Of a DNA stretch of 64,000 bases, positions 36,201-42,600 are shown piece after piece. The stretch lies in the NCBI RefSeq assembly GCF_023856365.1, contig NC_064534.1, forward strand, positions 7,894,536 to 7,958,535. The letters are read 5' to 3'. The number at the start of each line of letters is the position of its first letter. Position 1 is the stretch's first letter. The notes below the pieces were generated by a model that did not search any database, was not told the origin of the DNA, and worked only from the letters and a program-made list of their open reading frames with translations. The position numbers were made by a program, and so were the translations under genes. The DNA is from Brienomyrus brachyistius. Lineage: Eukaryota; Chordata; Actinopteri; Osteoglossiformes; Mormyridae.

Positions 36201-36414
36201 ACTATGATGAGGGTTTACATGTTTACAGCTAACCAGTGGAATACATGAACATTTTAATCGTTTCAGTAAATATGTAATATATGGGAAAATCCGCAATGTG
36301 ACAGTGGAAGAGTCCTGGGGTGACAGAAAAGTTTTGACAGCAGGACAGACGGTCCGGTGAGTTACCCTGGAGGACAGACACCACGACGAGCAGCTGATCG
36401 CATTTCGAGGCCAT
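20068..36414 (-). CDS. cep120: CEP120, centrosomal protein of 120 kDa (complete)
   Basis: CEP120 is a daughter-centriole-enriched protein needed for centriole elongation and ciliogenesis. Twenty coding exons join in frame to 960 residues (human about 986): 36366-36414, 35172-35328, 33899-34013, 33461-33596, 32395-32513, 32111-32308, 31678-31902, 31284-31509, 31021-31171, 30367-30516, 29326-29508, 29069-29165, 27865-28017, 27247-27336, 26988-27080, 26496-26657, 24646-24768, 23528-23626, 20982-21127, 20068-20278. The N-terminus (residues 1-130) is the first C2 domain, with [19 protein letters not shown] and [12 protein letters not shown]. More C2-like modules follow at about 150-330 and 430-600 ([23 protein letters not shown]). 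A long coiled coil spans about 640-890 and contains [19 protein letters not shown]. The end carries the conserved [25 protein letters not shown]. Residues 334-430 are Pro/Ser-rich and poorly conserved. Start chosen by homology ([15 protein letters not shown] against human MVSKSDQLLIVVSIL). Intron 3 appears to use a GC donor. Confidence 0.96.
20690..20970. repeat. 24-bp minisatellite, 11 copies, in CEP120 intron 19
   Basis: The unit AGCAAACACCACGCCCCTCC plus 3-5 C is repeated 11 times with unit length 24±1. On the CEP120 strand it reads GGGGAGGGGCGTGGTGTTTG, so it is rich in runs of G. It begins only about 12 bases after the donor at 20981. Long open frames on both strands here are repeat artefacts. 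Confidence 0.95.
20982..21127 (-). CDS. cep120: CEP120 coding exon 19
   Basis: Residues 843-891: [19 protein letters not shown], then [20 protein letters not shown], end of the coiled coil. Acceptor CAG|AGGGAAC, donor AATAG|GTATGG. Confidence 0.95.
21128..23527 (-). other. CEP120 intron 18 (2.4 kb)
   Basis: A GT...AG intron. No coding exon, clear mobile element or RNA gene recognised. Apparent open frames on both strands lack protein-family features. Confidence 0.7.
23528..23626 (-). CDS. cep120: CEP120 coding exon 18
   Basis: Residues 810-842: [19 protein letters not shown], then [14 protein letters not shown], coiled coil. Phase 0 at both ends; donor ACAG|GTATG. Confidence 0.95.
24191..24224. 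repeat. Poly-C run (34 bases)
   Basis: The longest homopolymer in the window, in CEP120 intron 17. On the transcribed strand it is a 34-base G run capable of quadruplex formation. Its true length may differ from the assembly. Confidence 0.93.
24646..24768 (-). CDS. cep120: CEP120 coding exon 17
   Basis: Residues 769-809: [20 protein letters not shown], then [20 protein letters not shown], coiled coil. Phase 0 at both ends. Confidence 0.95.
25240..25389. repeat. Compound pentanucleotide array: (GGGAT)n then (AAGAG)20
   Basis: About 9 loose GGGAT/GGACT units up to 25284 are followed by a near-perfect run of about 20 AAGAG units (25291-25389). The purine-only strand is capable of triplex formation. 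All open frames here are artefacts. Confidence 0.96.
25860..25965 (+). mobile_element. V-SINE-like 3' fragment
   Basis: AACCCCATCCAGGATGCGCCCTGCCTGCTACCCTGT...GGGATGGGCTCCAGGTCCTGC matches the 3' region of fish V-SINE-type repeats. It is truncated at the 5' end. Confidence 0.5.
26496..26657 (-). CDS. cep120: CEP120 coding exon 16
   Basis: Residues 715-768: [20 protein letters not shown], then a run including [20 protein letters not shown], coiled coil. Phase 0; donor CTCGG|GTGGG. Confidence 0.94.
26988..27080 (-). CDS. cep120: CEP120 coding exon 15
   Basis: Residues 684-714: [20 protein letters not shown], then [11 protein letters not shown], coiled coil. Acceptor TGACAG, donor GTGCGTG. Confidence 0.95.
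27247..27336 (-). CDS. cep120: CEP120 coding exon 14
   Basis: Residues 654-683: [20 protein letters not shown], then [10 protein letters not shown]. Phase 0; donor AAG|GTAGCC. Confidence 0.95.
27865..28017 (-). CDS. cep120: CEP120 coding exon 13
   Basis: Residues 603-653. A Pro-rich lead is followed by the highly conserved [20 protein letters not shown] and MQEDLFDNQ, where the coiled coil begins. Phase 0 at both ends. Confidence 0.95.
28018..29068 (-). other. CEP120 intron 12 (1.05 kb)
   Basis: A GT...AG intron with no recognised repeat or exon. Overlapping open frames on both strands at 28363-28904 lack any family signature. Confidence 0.7.
29069..29165 (-). CDS. cep120: CEP120 coding exon 12
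   Basis: Residues 570-602: [19 protein letters not shown], then [13 protein letters not shown]. Acceptor CTCCAG, donor ACAG|GTACAG. Confidence 0.95.
29326..29508 (-). CDS. cep120: CEP120 coding exon 11
   Basis: Residues 509-570: [20 protein letters not shown], then ...[21 protein letters not shown]2-like module. Donor AGG|GTACGG. A Tc1-like relic ends 52 bases upstream of its acceptor. Confidence 0.95.
29561..30060 (-). mobile_element. Internally deleted Tc1/mariner-like transposon
   Basis: The 500-bp element is flanked by TA duplications (29559-29560 and 30061-30062). It has terminal inverted repeats: CAGCCGTGGACAAAATTAAG on the left and, read inward from the right end, CAGCCGTGGAAAAAACATTG. 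Minus-strand frames hold Tc1-family transposase fragments, including the helix-turn-helix-like EGYSE...[15 protein letters not shown] and a later SSDLQKEW...AKKKPF. These are broken by stops, frameshifts and loss of the catalytic C-terminal half. Dead, non-autonomous copy in CEP120 intron 10. Confidence 0.85.
30367..30516 (-). CDS. cep120: CEP120 coding exon 10
   Basis: Residues 459-509: [17 protein letters not shown], then [20 protein letters not shown]. Acceptor CACAAG, donor CTCAG|GTGGG. Confidence 0.95.
30745..30995 (-). mobile_element. tRNA-derived SINE (antisense) in CEP120 intron 9
   Basis: On the minus strand there is a tRNA-like head with A-box-like TGGCTTGATGGTTAGGGAAG and B box GGTTCGAATCC (about 30929-30939). 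A body with CTGAGCAAGGTACTGCCCCC and GCTCCCCGGGCGC follows, ending AAATTCCAAATT. This is the architecture of a common fish tRNA SINE, nearly full length. Confidence 0.8.
31021..31171 (-). CDS. cep120: CEP120 coding exon 9
   Basis: Residues 409-459. A Ser/Pro-rich lead is followed by [20 protein letters not shown] and GFQVNCVLR, start of the C2-like module. Acceptor GCTCAG, donor CTAAG|GTACAG. Confidence 0.94.
31284..31509 (-). CDS. cep120: CEP120 coding exon 8 (divergent linker)
   Basis: Residues 334-409: [19 protein letters not shown], then Pro/Ser-rich sequence ending [19 protein letters not shown]. Only the TESE(A/V)ESL core resembles human. Exon ends are defined by acceptor CCTGCAG and donor CCAG|GTACTGG, and the frame closes on both sides. 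Confidence 0.85.
31553..31645. repeat. 11-bp minisatellite (CAGCCAGTACA), about 8 copies
   Basis: A near-perfect run in CEP120 intron 7, between exons 7 and 8. On the gene strand it reads TGTACTGGCTG, which produces a [15 protein letters not shown] translation in a spurious frame. Confidence 0.95.
31678..31902 (-). CDS. cep120: CEP120 coding exon 7
   Basis: Residues 259-333: [20 protein letters not shown], ...[19 protein letters not shown]..., [17 protein letters not shown]. Phase 0 at both ends. The acceptor lies at the edge of an antisense SINE. Confidence 0.95.
31903..32075 (+). mobile_element. tRNA-derived SINE abutting CEP120 exon 7
   Basis: Plus-strand B box GGTTCAAATCCC (31927-31938), the typical CTGAGCAAGGACCTTAATCCC, and a tail with GGCATCCACTAAATAAATGT. 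The head begins at or a few bases from the exon 7 boundary. Confidence 0.8.
32111..32308 (-). CDS. cep120: CEP120 coding exon 6
   Basis: Residues 193-258: [60 protein letters not shown]. Phase 0 at both ends; acceptor GAGCAG, donor CAG|GTGAGG. Confidence 0.95.
32395..32513 (-). CDS. cep120: CEP120 coding exon 5
   Basis: Residues 153-192: [20 protein letters not shown], then [20 protein letters not shown]. Acceptor CACCAG, donor CAG|GTGACC. Confidence 0.95.
32777..32795. repeat. Poly-C run (19 bases)
   Basis: C homopolymer in CEP120 intron 4. The rest of intron 4 (32514-33460) contains nothing recognised. Confidence 0.95.
33461..33596 (-). CDS. cep120: CEP120 coding exon 4
   Basis: Residues 108-153: [46 protein letters not shown]. 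Acceptor CCTCAG; donor CAAG|GTGGGT. Confidence 0.95.
33621..33675. repeat. 19-bp direct repeat, 3 copies, at CEP120 intron 3 acceptor
   Basis: The unit GAGCAGGCCTTCAAAACAA starts at 33621, 33640 and 33659. On the CEP120 strand it reads TTGTTTTGAAGGCCTGCTC, a pyrimidine-rich unit lying 25-80 bases upstream of the exon 4 acceptor. Confidence 0.93.
33899..34013 (-). CDS. cep120: CEP120 coding exon 3 (GC donor)
   Basis: Residues 69-107: [19 protein letters not shown], then [19 protein letters not shown]. Acceptor CCCAG. The human-matching end is CAG|GCAAAC, a GC donor. A GT donor 6 bases downstream (AAC|GTGCGT) would also keep frame and add Ala-Asn. Confidence 0.88.
34014..35171 (-). other. CEP120 intron 2 (1.2 kb)
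   Basis: A GT...AG intron with an AT microsatellite at about 34130-34149. No other feature recognised. Confidence 0.75.
35172..35328 (-). CDS. cep120: CEP120 coding exon 2
   Basis: Residues 17-69: [53 protein letters not shown]-terminal C2 domain. Acceptor CTACAG, donor CACAG|GTGACG. Confidence 0.96.
35329..36365 (-). other. CEP120 intron 1 (1.0 kb)
   Basis: A GT...AG, mostly AT-rich intron. Nothing else recognised. Confidence 0.75.
36366..36414 (-). CDS. cep120: CEP120 coding exon 1 (start codon)
   Basis: [16 protein letters not shown] and one base of the next Gly codon; donor CAGG|GTAACT. The ATG sits in the palindrome CCATGG, so a plus-strand ATG overlaps it. Confidence 0.95.
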
Positions 36415-36840
36415 GGGTCAGTCGGCGGTCAGGCTGCCGTCTGCATACGGTACACCTGTGGTCCTCCGGCTCCGGGGTCCCCCTGGGACTCTAACCTTAA
36501 CGGCGGCTCCCAAACACTCAGCTGGCAGTTACCGATCCGCTTCGCCTCCTGTATTTGCCGCCTCCCATTTAAAAAGGGCGACTTCCGTCACAAACAAACC
36601 TGCACCCGGCGCCCGTATAGTCACTCCGGCAAACCTTAGCTGCTTATGTGGTAGGTCTATTCGTACGTTAGACACCGAAAACTTGTGCTTTATCTCGGCA
36701 TTCAACTCGAGGACGTTGGGTATTCTGCAACTCTCGGACCTAACTAAACTACCAGCGAAGTTTCCAGAGCGCAGAGTGAAGTCTGAAGTTAACGGACTCG
36801 TTGGAAGCGCGCCACCATCAGGCTAGGAGGACACTTAACG
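36415..36840 (-). promoter_or_regulatory. CEP120 promoter / 5' UTR, CpG-rich
   Basis: GC- and CpG-rich sequence directly upstream of the start codon, without a TATA box at a convincing distance. It contains GGCGGCTCCC and a TTCCGTCAC motif. This is typical of a housekeeping promoter. The plus-strand open frame of 137 codons (36413-36826) probably only reflects GC content. Transcription start not determined. Confidence 0.55.
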
Positions 36841-38295
36841 TCTGATTTCGGTACTGTCGTCAGTTTTAAATAAACAGCTTGCTTATTTTTATAGAGAAAT
36901 ATTTTTTCAAAATGTAAATACGTCAGTTAAATTAAACAATGTAATCAGTATGAAATCTTTTAACTGATATTTTTTCCCATACGGTAAATTGTGGACAGAT
37001 GGATAATGACAGGTGTGTGGTAAATTGACCCTGAACAGTTGAATTAACTACAACTTTACCTCCTATCTTAATTAAACAAGCTGTCCGGCCACGGGGGATA
37101 GGACTTACTCCTGCAGTTTGCTTTTTAATCATTTCTCTTTTTCCCCATCTTAAAAGCTTTGTTATTTTACAGGACCTGTAACATATGCCAAAACCATTTG
37201 AAGGCAGACACTAGAGGCACATCAGAGCTGTGCGAATACAGGACTCTGTGCTCCTACGGTCAAGTAATGAGCCTTATTTATGAGCCCAATCTCAGGCTCA
37301 GCCGAGCCGAGACTCAACCTATACATTAAGGCTCGCTAAAGGCAGTGACCCAAAAGTGAATCACCAGCAAATCAGTGCCTTTTAGACCCTATGAGGATCG
37401 CTACATAGACCCAACAGCTCCCATAGGACCTGGCTCGGAGTTTATAACCATCAAAACAAAGGCGTTTACAGGGAAGCACCCTGCTTGCAGTGCTTCTCAC
37501 CTGCTGAGGATCAGGAACCACCACAACAAGGTCACTTAGGGAGGCGTCTGGGTCACTACAACATTACACAAAAGATAAATGTGTCCAGATATATGTAGTA
37601 TAGCAGACATCCACGTTAGCATCGATTTGTGAAATGTACCAGGCACAATACGAGTGGCCCAAATGATCAAAATAAACAAACAAATACATAAATAGATGGT
37701 GTTTATTGATCATTCCGCGAGTGCAAGGGGAAATCATAGTACAGTAGAAGGCATGAGACAAACAGTGTTATACACGTGCTGAGTGTCTCATGACCTCCGG
37801 TGCTGTCAGGCAGTTAGGGCCGTGTGAACTTCAGAGAGCTGGCGGCAGGTGAATCTCAGCCTACAACAGCAGCTTGTTGTGATACTACAACAGCGTCCCA
37901 TATCTGATATGAAATCATGCAGAAAGCACACAGTGATTCCCCAAGGCCTGACCACTGCGTTTACAAGAGGAGCTCACTGCACTTTGCAGCACTGATTTAG
38001 ACGGTGTTGGATATGAACTGACTACAGATTAACTTGAGGCAAGAATCATTAAAATGTTATGATATGAATATTAATTTTATAAAAGACAAGTCAGGTGATT
38101 TTAAAAGCTAAAAGAAGTAGGTCTTCACACCGTGATTATGTTAACTAAGAAGAAAGAAGTCTTTATGGTGCTCCTTAAATTAAGCTAAAGTAACAAACAG
38201 AACTAGATTATTAATGAAATCACATTCTGTCCATCTTAATGAAGAGCAAAGGTATAATAGTAGGTATTAAATCTGCAAAATTTGTGTTTATAATA
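36841..38295. other. Intergenic gap between CEP120 and ZNF608
   Basis: AT-rich sequence with no recognisable exon. No kinase motif of CSNK1G3, the gene expected here in human order, is visible in any frame. Confidence 0.65.
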
Positions 38296-38301
38296 TTTAT
38301 T
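38296..38301 (-). terminator. Candidate ZNF608 polyadenylation signal
   Basis: Minus-strand AATAAA about 1.2 kb after the ZNF608 stop codon. Another copy is at 37702-37707. The one in use is unknown. The 38302-39517 stretch is then the likely 3' UTR. Confidence 0.35.
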
Positions 38302-39517
38302 GAGCACCTTCGTAATAATAAATGTTTATACCTTTTCCATAAAACATAGATTTGCCTTGTGGAGTACATATGTTTGCTAAAGAATAATTAGCCTGTTTGA
38401 TCATCATTACCAAGAGTCACTGAAATGCTAAATGACGACGAGGCGGGACTTATCACCCACCACAGAAAGACACAATGAACAGGCAGCGTATATAAACATC
38501 TTCCTTTAATCATGATTGCCAAACATTTTAAGGCAGGTAAAAAAAGGAACCGCATTTCTGATGTACATTTGACTTGAACATCTGACTTCGGCTTGTGAAG
38601 CGAGCAACCAGGCGAACAGTGGTGGAATGTCTCCCTGTACATCATCACTGGTAAACACCGATAGACTGCAGCACTATTCACGATAGAGAACGATCACAGA
38701 TGTACGCGGGTGGATGGAAGTAGCCAGACGATGCGGGCGAAGTTAGAGAGAGTTAAAATAAGCCTTTATGCTCTGCCGTTTCACTATGTACAGGATATAC
38801 ATAACAGCGTGGGAGGTTCAAATGGAGAAAAATAAGAGGCTGGAGATATAGATCCACTTTCACAGGGTTACATTACAACAGGTATACAGTGCGAGAAGCA
38901 TGAGGATGGAGCACATTACAGTCACACAGGCGGGCTGCCATTTCACTGTGCTTCTGCCTGAACACGCCGCTGACTCTGCAACACAAGTACATTCAGAAAC
39001 ACGTTTACACGATGACACGTGTTTCCCGGCCCCGTTTGCCCCCCCGGGCCCCCCACCAGAGGCCGCACCGAGGCTCCCAACAAGATGGTTCCACGTTCAT
39101 TATTCGTATTTTTTACAAATCACAGATTACAAATCGGCGGTCGGCAATCAACATTTCCATCGATGTCACTGAAACGGTGTTGAAACGCTATAAAATCTTC
39201 ATACATAGGAAAAAGAAAATGACAATACTGAGTTATTCCCCCCATGGGGGCAGTGAATTAACACCAAGGAACTGATGCCTGTGGATCCACTTGTCTTCAT
39301 GTGAGACAGTCACATGCCAGGGGCTCAGATTTTCCCATCATTGCCTGCAAGAAGGTTGGCTTAAGGTTGGTTTTCTTAATCATTCCTTTTACGAGTGATT
39401 ACTCACACTTACAATATATCTGTATCTTTACATAGCTGGTTAAGCTTTGATTTACGTTGTAAAGATTCTGCGGTAAGGATTGTTCTTCGGCATTTGGGAA
39501 GGTATCCTGATACTATG

Positions 39518-39630
39518 TCAAGATGAGTCTACTGAATGCTGAGCCCATGATGAGATCCTACCTGCTGCTGAAGTCTGTGCTGCCACCTGCTGGCTGGAGA
39601 CCACAGCTGCAGGACTCAGCCCAGGAGCAC
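39518..39630 (-). CDS. znf608: ZNF608 last coding exon
   Basis: Residues 1376-1412: [24 protein letters not shown], then [13 protein letters not shown] and TGA. Up to AAG it matches the vertebrate C-terminus; the rest does not. An internal donor GCAG|GTAGGA (about 39561) could instead splice to a short exon at about 39328-39347 (acceptor TTCTTGCAG), giving GNDGKI and a stop. Confidence 0.75.
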
Positions 39631-42600
39631 CTAATGCTGCAGAATAGAGGTTGAGGTGGTGTGAGGGGTAGTGATAGTGTGCTTGTTAGAACATACTGCA
39701 TTAAGTCACAAGGGACAGCCAAGGTCTCGCATGCTAGGAAGCTCTCAAAGTACAAATCATGTGACTGTCAGCCTTGCCTTGGTAGTGGTCATACTGGCCA
39801 GGTATGAGTGGGTAGCCAACGCCCAGGTGAGTGTGATGGTGGGTGTGGAGGTGCCGGGCGAAGGCGGTGTGGTCTCTCTCCCGCTCCAGCGTCCGCTCAC
39901 GCTTGGGAGATTCTCTCTCCACAGGCTGCCAGGAAATAGCAGGGAGTCTTACAGAGGCGTGTCGGTCAGCTATCCGAGTGCAACGGCATTGAGGAGAATG
40001 TTAATTTGGGGTCAAAGGTCAGAAGGATATGGCTTATAAAAATGCCCTCAAGGATACCTAGCTATGCCTTTGCAGACATCCCACCTCCCCCGGAAGTTCT
40101 GGGAATCGCCTGCAAATTGACAGTAGGTCCCTGACACACACAAATGATGCACGATTCCCTGGAAATCTGCAGTTCAGCTATTCAGTGGAGGTAAAATTAA
40201 CCAGTAAGTTTTACTGCCACCACCATGTCCCTCTTGGTCAGCAAACTTTACTGCCAGTGCCCTCCCCCATGCAGCTAAAAAAACGACACTATTCAGTATT
40301 TCGATAAAATTACCACTTTGCCTAAGGTGTGATGTCTGCCATTGGTAGATGACACGTGATCCTTTGGTAAGCATTCTGGTGCTGCTCGCTGGCCGCAGCT
40401 TTCAGGACGGTCCAGCCTCACTCTACTCACCGTTGGGGACTGACCATGGAATGGAAGCTTATGCTGTAGCAGCTCCAGGGCGACGGACTCGCAGGCGGGT
40501 TTCCCGCCGACGGCCCGGCCCCCGGGGGCCACCTCCGACTCCTCCCGGCCCGTCGTCTTGCCGTACAGGGGGTAGTGAAAGCCTGCGGGAGGTGGTGCAG
40601 ATCAAGGCCTCCATGAACCCTCCAAAGATGGCAGCTGGCGGACGACTGAGTCAGGCGGCGGCTCACCTGCGTAGCTCTGCAACAGCGCGGGCGACATCAC
40701 CCTGTACGCGCTGCTACTGGCATCGCACATCTGCAGGTAGGAGTAGGCCTGCTGGTAGGACACGTAGGCCTGCTGGGGGCTGGCCGGCGCTGGGGCCGGG
40801 CCTCGGCCACTCGTCATCTCCCCGAAGGCGCTGCCGCCCACCTCTCGCCCATCTGACTTGTCGCGGTCCTCGCCACACTCCAGCAGTGCCTCCTGCTGCT
40901 TGGCCTCGGAGTGTTCTGGTTCCGCTGGAGTAACCGGGCCCGAAGCAACTTCCCGCTCCTTGCTCTCGCCAGTTACCTCCTCGGACAGGTTCTGTGACTC
41001 CATGCTCTTCAAAGGGTAAGGATGGTACCAGGAATGAGCTTCGGAATCCTGGAACGTAGGAAAAGGAGACTTTTATCCTTTAATACAAATATTCTACATT
41101 TCAGTCTTTCTTGAACAGAAGGACATCTTGGGGCTAGGAGAGTTTTAGGTTACTGCGGTCTAGAATCGAGGCTACAAAAAAAGGACATTTTTGTGCATTT
41201 GTGATAGGGCAGTATGTGCCAGGTCAAGATGCAGCGCCTGTGATCGGAAGGTCGTTGGTTCAGACCCCTGGGGTGGTGTCACTGTTGGGTCCCTGAGAAA
41301 GGCCCTTAACCCCCAAATTGCAGTGTAACATTCCCCAGTTTCCCTCAATATTAATCAGAAACTAAAAACAGACCAATAAAAAAATAACTGTAATTAAAAT
41401 AAAAATTAAGATAAAAGCACCATATAAACAGATACTGTCATGGAATATACATGCACATTATTTGGTACTTGTTATAGAATTGAAAGACATCAGTATTAAA
41501 CATAGCATGCAATCCCATAGAACCTTAATGATTGGTTAACAATGATTCCAAATGCATTTTAAGTAGGGTAAGCTGTCTAGTGTATCTGTCATCTTCTAAG
41601 TAATAACCATGCGGAACAAATCTTCTATTTTCTCATTAACATACTCATTTTTTATTTTTAATACTCCAGCATCTGTTGCTCTAATTTATTACTAAAACTC
41701 CATATAGTCAAGCACATAAGAAGCTTGCTGCCCGAATCATTTAACTCAATGCAGGAGACTGCAAGTGAGCCTTCTGTGTACTGAGATGTTGATTATAATA
41801 CCCTGGAATGTGTGATAAATATCCTTTTGGGAGGTTAAAATCATAAAATGACACAGTGGTCTTGTAATGGTATAAAAAGAAACCGGTGAGAATTCCTCGG
41901 ATTATATCTTTAATAAATTTCAAGCATACAGAATGCATTTAATGCGGAACATAGTAAGTATATATAAGTAAGTTTAGTGTACAAAAGTAACTGCAGTCGC
42001 AGCCCTGTTAACTAAACAATGCAAAAAGTAAAGTATTAAATAAAGATTATATAACAAATACAGAAAGGAGTAGTGTACTATTGGGTGTGCACGCTGATTT
42101 GGGCAGGATTATCATTTTAATATGGTTTTCTGTGTGTACCGATGGATCATTACTGTCCCTGGTTAGAGGTTATATTAAAGAGCCCTTGGAAAGCCTGTAG
42201 CAGCGCAATGGAAAACAAATTTAAATTTAAGTCATAAAATAAATTATTCATAAATAATTATAAAATAGCAAATACAATGTAAATATTATTAAATTGGGAA
42301 ATGTTTGAAAAACAGTGTTCTGGCAAACATGGGGGAGCGTGAGGACATGATATGATCACCATACAGACCAGTCTCTGGAGAGTCTCAGTCCTTCGTCCTG
42401 CAAAGAAAACCTCCACACTATGCAGATTCACCCCCAGCAAAGACACAGCAAAATCCAATAAACACATAGTGAGGTATGGCTACACACACACCAAGCACAC
42501 ACATATCACTTCACACACAGTCAAACGTGCACCTCAACACACTCCCCTTCACACACAGCCAAACGTGCACCCCAACCCACTCCTCTTCGCACACAGCCAA

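Noticed and set aside
38388..39275. Possible CSNK1G3 remnant or new gene downstream of ZNF608
   Set aside because: No kinase motifs in any frame; the region is best explained as ZNF608 3' UTR and flank.
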